Below, piece after piece: positions 43,011-50,665 of a stretch of DNA of 64,000 nucleotides. Position 1 is the first letter of the stretch. Every line of letters starts with the position of its first letter. This DNA is from Planctomycetota bacterium (GTDB taxonomy: Bacteria > Planctomycetota > Planctomycetia > Planctomycetales > Planctomycetaceae), in the NCBI GenBank assembly GCA_018242525.1, contig JAFEBS010000006.1:114665-178664 (forward strand), in the 5' to 3' direction. The notes below the pieces were generated by a model. The model worked only from the letters and a program-made list of their open reading frames with translations. It was not told the DNA's origin and made no database searches. The position numbers and the translations under genes were made by a program.

Positions 43011-43580
43011 TCATTCATCTTTCGGCGCAAACTGGAAGGGGCTGGATTCACCCTTGACCCAAACCGGTTCGTACAACACCTTCGACTCCGCGACCGCCGT
43101 CGGATTCAATGTCGATTGACCCCAGCCCACTTCGAGTGGCAGCTTGGCGTAATCCACAATGCATCCATCACGACTGAAGCAACTCAGATCGTGATTGGAT
43201 CCCATGAAAATGCAATCCACAGGGCACGGTTCAACGCACAACGCGCAGAACATGCACTTCGTGTAATCGATCGTGAACCCGTTGACCCGGAACCCCTTGC
43301 CAACAGGGCTCTTTTCTTTTTCGATGTAGATGCAGTCGACTGGACAGGCAACCGCGCACTTTTCGCAACCGATACAGGTCGTCAGATCGAACCGGTGGAA
43401 CCCGCGATACCGCGCCTTCACCGGCACGGGAACTTCAGGATACTCATAGACTTCGGTGAAAGTCTTGCGACGGTACGTCAACAACATCGTCCGCATCGTG
43501 ACCCACATCCCCTGGATCAGGGTGGAGACTGCGACCCAGATGTTTTGACACCACTCAACAAAATTCGACAACCACTGCAT
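43011..43580 (-). CDS. nuoI: NADH-quinone oxidoreductase subunit I
   Basis: The start at ATG 43580 ([20 protein letters not shown]) matches NuoI N-termini; the frame extends 73 codons further but that part is not protein-like. The 189-residue product has two CxxCxxCxxxCP clusters (Cys69, 72, 75, 79 and Cys109, 112, 115, 119) that hold the N6a and N6b iron-sulfur centres. It carries electrons along the peripheral arm to NuoB. It leads the cluster nuoI, DUF2203, nuoA, nuoC, nuoD. A consensus -10 lies about 105 bases upstream. Confidence 0.95.
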   Translation of the reverse strand: MQWLSNFVEWCQNIWVAVSTLIQGMWVTMRTMLLTYRRKTFTEVYEYPEVPVPVKARYRGFHRFDLTTCIGCEKCAVACPVDCIYIEKEKSPVGKGFRVNGFTIDYTKCMFCALCVEPCPVDCIFMGSNHDLSCFSRDGCIVDYAKLPLEVGWGQSTLNPTAVAESKVLYEPVWVKGESSPFQFAPKDE

Positions 43581-44118
43581 GGTTGACTCGCTGTTAAAAA
43601 TCAGAATCACAACTCTGCGCCGACCTGACACCCAACGACTCGGATGGAATTCGACCGACGCATTTTTCACCCAGACCAGCTCCGGATTATAGGCCGCACG
43701 GGGGCCAAAGCAAGCGACGCACGGGGTCCGGTGAATTCCCAGAAGCGAGACTGGTTTGAGACGTTGGTGGATGTGGAATAGGTAAGATTCGCGGCCCATT
43801 CTGGGGGGGGCGAATCCCCTCAGGAAAGGCTTGCAACTCGTTAATTCTGGCAGACGCTCAATCGGTCTGGCAGATGCAACCGTTTCGGTCGCAATCTCCG
43901 AAGTCTCACGACTACAAAAATACCTCGAAATGGCGCGGCGGTAACGGCACCGTCACCGTGACAGTTCATGCGGTCTCGAACGTGAACATCAGGCTGGCTT
44001 TAGTTTTCGTGGCTAACCTCTGTATCGTGTGTACGTTGGGTGAGTTCAACGTGAGTGGGGATGCGATGACGCAGTCTGCGTTGTCCGCGAACGGCCGATT
44101 CAGGCGAAAGGTGATCCC
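43581..44118. other. Divergent intergenic region between nuoI and the CotH gene
   Basis: A 538-bp gap with the nuoI promoter candidate (43686-43713). Short open frames on the plus strand do not look like protein. The CotH promoter should lie here; no clear element was found. Confidence 0.5.
43686..43713 (-). promoter_or_regulatory. Promoter candidate for the nuo cluster
   Basis: On the minus strand a perfect -10 (TATAAT, 43691 down to 43686) is preceded by 16 bases and TTGCTT (43713 down to 43708). Transcription would start about 100 bases before nuoI. Confidence 0.5.
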
Positions 44119-46518
44119 ATGTGGCGCAGTGGATTGACAATCGGCGGTTTCCTGGGGGTCATCGTGGTCCTGGTGGCATTTTCGCAGGAACGACGCGGAC
44201 CGGGTCCCGGCCGCGGATTTTTTGGTCCTGGCGGTCCACCCATCAACAATGTCATGCTGCTTGGGAGTCCTGAAGTTCAGAAGGAGTTGGCACTGGATGA
44301 TGCCAGGCTGAAGCAAGTGAATGTCTGGCTTGGCGAAGCTCAGGAACAGACTCAAGCCAGTTTTGGCGGGTTCAATTTCTTCCAGGATTTGCAGAATGCC
44401 ACTCCGGAAGAACGCGACCAGCGAATGGCCGAACTGCGGGCCAAAATGGACGAAGTGACCAGGCAGGCGGACGAGAAACTCGCCCGGATCCTGGATGCGA
44501 AACAACTGGATCGGCTGAACCAGTTGCGACTTCAGCGGGAGGGAGTTCAAGCACTGAATCGGGATGATCTCGCCCGGAAATTAGGGCTTTCCGAAGAACA
44601 ACGAGAAAAGTTGCGAAATCAACCCCCCGAGGCGTTTGCGCCATTCGCTCCGCCGGACGTTCGCCAACAGGCACAAGCGGACGCTCTGGCTGTCCTGACA
44701 GACGCACAGCGGAACCGCTTCACCGAACTGCAGGGGAAAGAGTTCAAGTTTCCCGAACAGGGATTTGGCCCGCCAGGCGGGCCGGGTGGACCAGGGGGGC
44801 CTGGACAAGAACGAAAACTGGTCGCTCAATTTGACAAGGACTCAGACGGCCGTCTGAATCGGGAAGAGCGTCAAGCGGCCCGTGAGTTTCTGAAATCGAA
44901 TCGCGGTGCGGGTGGTCGCGGGTTTGGATTCGGTCCCCCAGGCGGCGCACCATTCGGCCCACCGGGCGGACCAGGATTTGGCCCTCCGGGTAGTCCTCCC
45001 CTTGGTGGCCCGGGAGGTCCTGGCGGCGGTCGTGGCCCGGGCGGACCGGGTGGCTTTGGGGGGCGACGCGACGAGGCACCCAAGCCAGGCCCGAAAATCT
45101 CACCGGATGACATCAAGGTCGTTTCGGATGCCAACCTTTATGAACCGACGGTCTTGCGAACGTTGTTCCTGGAATTCGAGGATTCGGATTGGGAAGCGGA
45201 ACTGGCAGATTTCAACAATACCGATGTCGAGATTCCCGCTACGGTGATCGTTGATGGCCAGAAGTATCCCAATGTCGGCGTCCACTTTCGTGGAATGTCA
45301 TCATTCATGATGGTTGGTGCGGGATCAAAGCGATCCCTGAACCTGTCGTTCGACTTCGTTGACGAGAAACAACGGCTTTATGGCTATAAGACGCTCAACC
45401 TGCTGAACTCGCACGAAGACCCGACCTTTCTGCACACGGTGCTGTATTTGAATGCCGCTCGCAAATACATCCCGGCTCCCAAGGCCAACTTTGTCAAGGT
45501 GGCGATCAACGGTGAAAGTTGGGGTGTGTACGTCAACGCTCAACAATTCAACAAGGATTTCCTGACCGACAATTTCGACAATGCCAAGGGGGCTCGCTGG
45601 AAAGTCCCGGGAAGTCCTGGTGGACGCGGTGGGCTGGAATATCTTGGTGAGGACATCGCCGCCTACAAGCAGCGGTATTCGCTGAAGACAAAGGACAGCG
45701 ACAAGGATTGGAAGGCGCTGATCAAGCTTTGCAAGACCTTGAACGAAACGCCTGCCGATGAATTGGAAGCGGCGCTCGAACCGATCCTGGATGTTGACGG
45801 AGCTCTCTGGTTCCTGGCCCTGGAAAACGCGTTGATCAACAGTGACGGCTACTGGGTCCGCGCCAGCGATTACTGCATTTATCGGGACGACAAGGGGAAG
45901 TTTCACATCATTCCGCATGATGCCAATGAGACATTTCAACCGGGAATGGGACCCGGCATGGGCGGACCGCCAGGCGGTGGATTTCTGGGTGGTCTGTTCG
46001 GCGGTGGAGGCCGCGGTCCAGGGGGGCCTCCCGGCGAGGGACGCCCCCCCGAAGGTCGGCCGGGCGGTGAAGGCCGGCCGGGTGAACGGCGTAAAGGCCG
46101 TCCCGATGGACGGGGGCCGGGGGGACCGGGCGGAGGTCGTCCGCGGGGCGGGCCCGGTGGTGGCGGACTGGAACTCGATCCGCTGGTGGGCCTGACCGAT
46201 GCCTCGAAGCCGCTGCGGAGCAAATTGCTCGCTGTTCCCAGCCTGAAAGCCAGGTACCTGGACCACGTCAAGACCATCGCAGACGAATGGCTCGACTGGA
46301 AAAAGCTGCAGCCCGTGGTGGATCAGTATGTGTCGTTGATCGATGCCGAGATCAAAGCGGATACAAAAAAGCTCTCCTCGTACGAGGCCTTCCTGCAGAC
46401 CGTTTCTGCGGAGTCACAACCGTCCACCGGCGGAGGACGCCCCCAAATGTCGTTGCGGGCGTTTGCCGATCAGCGTCGGGCGTTCCTGATGAATCACCCG
46501 GAAATCAAAGGGAAGTGA
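44119..46518 (+). CDS. CotH kinase family protein with EF-hand and Gly/Pro-rich regions
   Basis: The 799-residue product begins with a signal or anchor helix (about 5-22). A helical region of LTxxQ type follows (about 45-205, ELALDDARLKQVNVWLGEAQ), then an EF-hand loop DKDSDGRLNREE at 239-250, then a Gly/Pro/Phe-rich segment to about 320. The CotH kinase domain starts near 345 (LRTLFLEFEDSDWEAELADF, GVHFRGMSSFMMVGAGSKRS, YKTLNLLNSHEDPTFLHTVL) and includes FHIIPHDANETF. A second Gly/Pro/Arg-rich insert of about 80 residues (607-685) separates this from the C-terminal helices. CotH proteins phosphorylate spore-coat or surface proteins. Its stop overlaps the convergent cysteine desulfurase-type gene by 14 bases. 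Confidence 0.92.
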   Translation: MWRSGLTIGGFLGVIVVLVAFSQERRGPGPGRGFFGPGGPPINNVMLLGSPEVQKELALDDARLKQVNVWLGEAQEQTQASFGGFNFFQDLQNATPEERDQRMAELRAKMDEVTRQADEKLARILDAKQLDRLNQLRLQREGVQALNRDDLARKLGLSEEQREKLRNQPPEAFAPFAPPDVRQQAQADALAVLTDAQRNRFTELQGKEFKFPEQGFGPPGGPGGPGGPGQERKLVAQFDKDSDGRLNREERQAAREFLKSNRGAGGRGFGFGPPGGAPFGPPGGPGFGPPGSPPLGGPGGPGGGRGPGGPGGFGGRRDEAPKPGPKISPDDIKVVSDANLYEPTVLRTLFLEFEDSDWEAELADFNNTDVEIPATVIVDGQKYPNVGVHFRGMSSFMMVGAGSKRSLNLSFDFVDEKQRLYGYKTLNLLNSHEDPTFLHTVLYLNAARKYIPAPKANFVKVAINGESWGVYVNAQQFNKDFLTDNFDNAKGARWKVPGSPGGRGGLEYLGEDIAAYKQRYSLKTKDSDKDWKALIKLCKTLNETPADELEAALEPILDVDGALWFLALENALINSDGYWVRASDYCIYRDDKGKFHIIPHDANETFQPGMGPGMGGPPGGGFLGGLFGGGGRGPGGPPGEGRPPEGRPGGEGRPGERRKGRPDGRGPGGPGGGRPRGGPGGGGLELDPLVGLTDASKPLRSKLLAVPSLKARYLDHVKTIADEWLDWKKLQPVVDQYVSLIDAEIKADTKKLSSYEAFLQTVSAESQPSTGGGRPQMSLRAFADQRRAFLMNHPEIKGK

Positions 46519-47668
46519 ATCCCGAAACTTCACGAACAGCGCTGATGGCAGACTCCACATCCTGAAGAGTGGTGAAGGGACCGACGCTGAATCGGATGGT
46601 ACCTCCGGTGGCGAAGGTCCCCAGGAACCGATGGACACCCGGCGCACAGTGCAGGCCGGCGCGTGACTGGACGCCAAACGATTCGTCCAGGATCGATGCC
46701 ACTTCGTGCGGTGCGAAACCATCGACCGTGAATGAAACGACGCCGACATGAGGCAGATCCGATTCGTGACCATACACGCGGATGCCCGGCAGTCGTCTCA
46801 ACTCGTCCACCAGTCGTCCTGTCAATTCCGCTTCGTGCCGCTGTACCGTCACAATTGTTCGTTCTTGCAGAAACTCCAGCCCCGCTGCCAATCCCGCCAG
46901 TCCAGGGCCGTTGTGATTCCCTGCCTCGTACCGTTCGGGCATCATTTCAGGCTGGTGATCGTCCTCACTTTGAGTCCCCGTGCCACCCAATCGATAACAG
47001 CGAACCTGCTGTCCAATACCGGTTCGGATGTAAACCAGGCCGGTTCCGAGCGGTCCCAATAACCCCTTGTGACCTGGGCACGCCAGAATATCGATCGGCA
47101 GCTGCGCCAGATCGATCGGCCAATGACCGGCAGTTTGGGCCGCGTCAACCAGCGTCAGCACGTTGGATTGTCGAGCGATCTCACAAATGTCTGCCACAGG
47201 TTGGACAATCCCCGTGACGTTGGAGGCATGTTGAACCGCCACCAACCGCGTCGTTGGTCGCAACTGGGCCCGAACATCCGCCGGCTCAATCAGCCCCTGC
47301 GGATTCGGCCGCAGGATTGTCACTTCGACCTCATGGTGATCCTGCAGCCATCGCAACGGTCGCAGCACCGAGTTATGTTCAAACTCAGTGGTGATGACGT
47401 GATTCCCCGGACCGCAGATTCCCATCAAGGCCAGATTCAGACCATCGGTTCCATTGAACGTGAAGACGATCCGCTGGGGACCTTCCGCACCAAGCTGGTG
47501 AGCTGCCAATTGCCGGCAGCGATCGACAATCCGCTGAGCTTCAACCGCTTCACGATAAGCTCCGCGTCCGACGGCCGCCCCGATCCGCTGCTGGTAATCA
47601 TCGACGGCCGCATAGACGGCAGGCGGTTTGGGGAAACTGGTGGCAGCATTGTCGAGATAGACGCGCAT
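46505..47668 (-). CDS. Cysteine desulfurase-family aminotransferase (class V)
   Basis: The start at ATG 47668 (MRVYLDNAATSFPKPPAVYA) is the classic opening of cysteine desulfurase-like PLP enzymes; another ATG two codons upstream is possible. The 387-residue product has EFEHNSVLRPLRWLQ, TLVDAAQTAGHWPIDL, the PLP lysine in ACPGHKGLLGPLGTG, and GLHCAPGVHRFLGTFATGGT, where the loop Cys of the GLHCAP segment could be the catalytic cysteine. It takes sulfur from cysteine; the form resembles the CsdB/SufS-like or selenocysteine-lyase branch. The gene lies downstream of the sigma factor gene, separated by a terminator, so it is not in its operon. Confidence 0.92.
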   Translation of the reverse strand: MRVYLDNAATSFPKPPAVYAAVDDYQQRIGAAVGRGAYREAVEAQRIVDRCRQLAAHQLGAEGPQRIVFTFNGTDGLNLALMGICGPGNHVITTEFEHNSVLRPLRWLQDHHEVEVTILRPNPQGLIEPADVRAQLRPTTRLVAVQHASNVTGIVQPVADICEIARQSNVLTLVDAAQTAGHWPIDLAQLPIDILACPGHKGLLGPLGTGLVYIRTGIGQQVRCYRLGGTGTQSEDDHQPEMMPERYEAGNHNGPGLAGLAAGLEFLQERTIVTVQRHEAELTGRLVDELRRLPGIRVYGHESDLPHVGVVSFTVDGFAPHEVASILDESFGVQSRAGLHCAPGVHRFLGTFATGGTIRFSVGPFTTLQDVESAISAVREVSGFTSL

Positions 47669-47693
47669 CAGCATCGCTGCTTCAGGGGGGAGG

Positions 47694-47727
47694 CAAATAA
47701 AAAGGGGCACGCTGCAAAGCGTACCCC
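47694..47727 (-). terminator. Rho-independent terminator of the sigma factor gene
   Basis: On the minus strand GGGGTACGCT and AGCGTGCCCC form a 10-bp stem (47727 to 47704) with one mismatch, loop TTGC, followed by TTTTTATTT. It lies 37 bases after the sigma factor stop and just before the cysteine desulfurase gene. Confidence 0.8.
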
Positions 47728-47763
47728 ATGGATTTCTCGGAGTGCAAGTTCGTTGATCGCGGA

Positions 47764-49428
47764 TCAAATCCCCGGCACGTCCAGGTGTTCCGTTTCGGCG
47801 ATCTTGCGTAGTTTTTCCAACGCCCGCGCTTCCAGTTGTCGGATTCGTTCCTTGGTGACTCCCAGCTTCGACCCCACCTGCTCCAGTGTCTGCGGAGCGG
47901 CACCTTCACTCAGTCCATAGCGCGCCACGATGATGTCGCGTTCACGCGAGGACAGTTGGGACAGAATCCCCATCAGGGCTTCGTGCTGGCGGTGATTCAC
48001 AAGTTCGTCGGTCAGACCACCACTGCGTGGATCCGACGACTGGCTAAAGATCTCTTCGTTGCCCGTCCGGAACCGATCCAGTTGAGTATGCTCGGCCGGA
48101 ATGGACCGGGCATAGTTCTTCATGATCGCCCAACTTGCGTACGTGGAGAACTTGAAGCCCCGTGTAAAGTCGAACTTCTCAATAGCGCGGATCAATGACA
48201 TGTTGCCGTCACTCACCATTTCGAAGAAGCTCACATTGGGTTTCATGTGTTTCTTCGCGATGGAAACCACCAGTCGCAGGTTGCTGCGGATCAGGAAGTT
48301 CTTGACCTCGTCCGCCTGCTGCTTCAGTTGTTCGACTTCGTCCATGTCCCGAGTCTTCGGATGGGCCGGGTCGAGTTGCTTGCGCAGTTCAGACGCTTTG
48401 AACTTCAGGTAATTCATCTTGCGGAAGTAGTAGACCTCTTCGTCCTTAGTCAGCAACGGAATTGCATACAGGCTGTCCAGGTACGGGGGCAGACCAGGGG
48501 GCGCCTTGACAGCGGACCCTTTGCGATCGTTCGTGGGAACCGGGGTCAGGATGCGCGCATCCGCGCCTTCATCGTGGAATTCCGGGGCGTCCATGAAATC
48601 GATCGGCTGATTCAGGATCTGTTCGGCCCGGACTTCTGCCACCAGGCGATAGATGCTGGTGCGTGTCCGACTGTAGTCCTGTGCCAGCGTCTCAACGGCC
48701 ACACCCTGAACGAAGCGGCGATGGATTTCCCGCTTTTGATCGTTGGACAGAGTATTGGATGCGTTGGGAAACACGGCAGTCTCGGGATGTTCGCGGTCAA
48801 AATTCTTCAAGGTATATCGGACAGTTTCGGGTGATCGCCCGAAGTGTCTCGCCAGGCGATGACTGATGTCGGTCGGACATCCCCCGGCCTGAGCCAGTCG
48901 CCGAGCCCGCTCAATCAGCTTCTCACGTTCATCGAGCGAAACCTGTGTGAACTTGCTGCCGCGATCGACTTCGTCGGAATGCTTGGTGACGAAACGTTCG
49001 ACAGACGATTTCAAGAAACCAACTCGCTTGCGGCCGCCAAAGCGGAAGCGGCGGCTGACCAGACCCTTGTCGCGCCAACGCGAAACGGTCTTCGTGGAGA
49101 CGTTGTAACGTCGACTGACATCCTCCACGGTCCAGACCTCTTCACCGGCGCTCTCGGCCGCGATTTCGGCACTGTCAGACAGATCTTCCACAAAGCAACG
49201 CAGGTCATGCACCGCTTCTTCACCTGTCAGCACCAGATCCGGATACATCTCTCCGCGATAACTGGTGATCTTTTCACACAGTTCGGGATAACGATAAGTC
49301 CCGTCGGGATCGAGTTCGTTCAACAGCCACTCGGCGCGTTCGATCTGCTTGAGTCGTGCGTCGCGCGGCGCGAACTTGATTTGCTGGTCTTTCAACTGTC
49401 GTAAAGCGGGATTTCGATAAAGAGACAT
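47764..49428 (-). CDS. Sigma-70 family factor with N-terminal multi-HTH extension
   Basis: The 554-residue product is a sigma-70 factor in its C-terminal half: region 1.2-like YLDSLYAIPLLTKDEEVYYF (316-335), region 2 RSNLRLVVSIAKKHM to FTRGFKFSTYASWAIMKNYA (381-440), a short linker in place of region 3, and region 4 with LEQVGSKLGVTKERIRQLEA (515-534). The N-terminal 300 residues are not usual for sigma factors: a helix-turn-helix of MerR/excisionase type at 97-147 (WTVEDVSRRYNVSTKTVSRW), a second HTH-like segment at 185-210 (ISHRLARHFGRSPETVRYTL) and a third at 230-268 (VETLAQDYSRTRTSIYRLVA). It directs RNA polymerase to some promoters. A terminator follows the gene. The sigma call is sure; the role of the extension is unknown. 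Confidence 0.93.
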   Translation of the reverse strand: MSLYRNPALRQLKDQQIKFAPRDARLKQIERAEWLLNELDPDGTYRYPELCEKITSYRGEMYPDLVLTGEEAVHDLRCFVEDLSDSAEIAAESAGEEVWTVEDVSRRYNVSTKTVSRWRDKGLVSRRFRFGGRKRVGFLKSSVERFVTKHSDEVDRGSKFTQVSLDEREKLIERARRLAQAGGCPTDISHRLARHFGRSPETVRYTLKNFDREHPETAVFPNASNTLSNDQKREIHRRFVQGVAVETLAQDYSRTRTSIYRLVAEVRAEQILNQPIDFMDAPEFHDEGADARILTPVPTNDRKGSAVKAPPGLPPYLDSLYAIPLLTKDEEVYYFRKMNYLKFKASELRKQLDPAHPKTRDMDEVEQLKQQADEVKNFLIRSNLRLVVSIAKKHMKPNVSFFEMVSDGNMSLIRAIEKFDFTRGFKFSTYASWAIMKNYARSIPAEHTQLDRFRTGNEEIFSQSSDPRSGGLTDELVNHRQHEALMGILSQLSSRERDIIVARYGLSEGAAPQTLEQVGSKLGVTKERIRQLEARALEKLRKIAETEHLDVPGI

Positions 49429-50009
49429 TGGTGTTCACCTCCTGCTGGTCGTAACCAGCCACACACCGTCGCCAAATCATGCCGTGTCAGACGATTGTCA
49501 ATCTGACACCTACTGGAACCGATTTGCCTTGTCATGCAAAACTGGTGCCCACCGTGGCTGACCTTCCATACGCTGGCGAACTGGAAAACGCTGGGGGGCG
49601 GAACCTGACTTTTGCGTACTCTTTCGCCACCCCATCTGGACTATCAACCGAGAACGCAGAACTTAGACACCCAGATCAATCGAAAAGTTCACATTTTCGA
49701 GATTTCGAGTGGACCTGGCAGGGTTTGAGGCGCAAGAAGTCCACGACCCCCGCGATTCATTCCCTACCTAGATTACAGGGGTCGAATGAAGTTCTTACAC
49801 AGAATCGGACGGAATTCTGCACATTCGTGCGAATATCCAACTGTCCGCTGACAAACGTGAAAGAATGGGCAGCGGAGAACCCGCGGAAGTACGGAGGGGC
49901 TGTTCCGATTGTGCCACTGCTAACGCCGCAAAAGCGTCACAAGTCATTTCTTTGTAACGAGATGGGAAGTGCCTGCTTTGATGTTTAAAGTCGGCGGAAA
50001 AATCGGCGG
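49429..50009. promoter_or_regulatory. Upstream region of the sigma factor gene with palindrome
   Basis: A 581-bp gap. GTGTCAGA (49484-49491) and TCTGACAC (49502-49509) form an 8-bp inverted repeat; between them the minus strand reads TTGACA (49501 to 49496), a perfect -35 for the sigma gene, though the -10 region is poor. The palindrome could be an operator over the -35. An open frame at 49479-49988 on the plus strand does not look like protein. Nothing else is recognised. Confidence 0.35.
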
Positions 50010-50513
50010 TCAACCTTGAGACGTGTCGACCGCGACTGCCGGGGTCGCCGGTCTCTCCTTCAAGGCAACCTTCGCAAATCCTGAAATGGCAATGATCAAC
50101 GCCGCCAGGGAAACGATGACGCCTTGCCACAGCTTCGGATTGGCACGCATTCCCGCAAACGCCTTGGACCGGCCGATCAACGCGGACGACAGGAAGAACA
50201 CCACCAGTGCCAACAGAATCTTGGTCCCCATCAGTGCGTGGTACAGCTTGTCACCCTTATGCATCGGAGCTTGAACAACCAGATAGTTGTAAAAGCCGCT
50301 GATCAAAAACAACGCGATCCCACCGTGGATGAATCTCTTCCACCTGGCGATTACGAGCTCTCGCAATTTGGTGTGCGCGTCATCAGCGAGTTGTGCCGCC
50401 GCAGGGGCCAGCACAAACCGCATGAATACCAAACCACCGACCAGCACGACGGCCGTTCCAACATGCACCCAACGCGCCGCAACGGCCATCCAATCGATTT
50501 CCATCTGAGCCAT
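50010..50513 (-). CDS. CopD-like integral membrane protein
   Basis: The start at ATG 50513 (MAQMEIDWMAVAARWVHVGT) is the likely one; an ATG three codons on is also possible, and the open frame reaches further upstream without protein features. The 167-residue product has four hydrophobic helices, with WVHVGTAVVLVGGLVFMRFV, a His in RFIHGGIALFLISGFYNYL and another in KLYHALMGTKILLALVVFFL. These paired His residues in helices resemble the copper resistance D / DUF domain of cytochrome-b-like four-helix proteins. A role in copper transfer or heme binding is possible. It is single, between the sigma gene and a PQQ protein. Confidence 0.8.
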   Translation of the reverse strand: MAQMEIDWMAVAARWVHVGTAVVLVGGLVFMRFVLAPAAAQLADDAHTKLRELVIARWKRFIHGGIALFLISGFYNYLVVQAPMHKGDKLYHALMGTKILLALVVFFLSSALIGRSKAFAGMRANPKLWQGVIVSLAALIIAISGFAKVALKERPATPAVAVDTSQG

Positions 50514-50665
50514 AACTTTCTGAAATCCGCGTTCATGTCGCGGGCTTTGATTAACGGTCCCGGAAACTGTTTGGAGATCTCCATCGAGCCATACCCAAAC
50601 TGGCGAGGCAGTATAGTCAGTCGAGACCAAGTTGGCACCTGTCCGCGCCGTGTGTCGGAACAGAA

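Noticed and set aside
43874..44137. An 87-codon open frame before the CotH gene
   Set aside because: It overlaps the CotH start in another frame and shows no protein-like pattern.
49479..49988. A 169-codon plus-strand open frame upstream of the sigma gene
   Set aside because: No ribosome binding site or recognisable protein pattern; it spans the sigma gene's promoter region.
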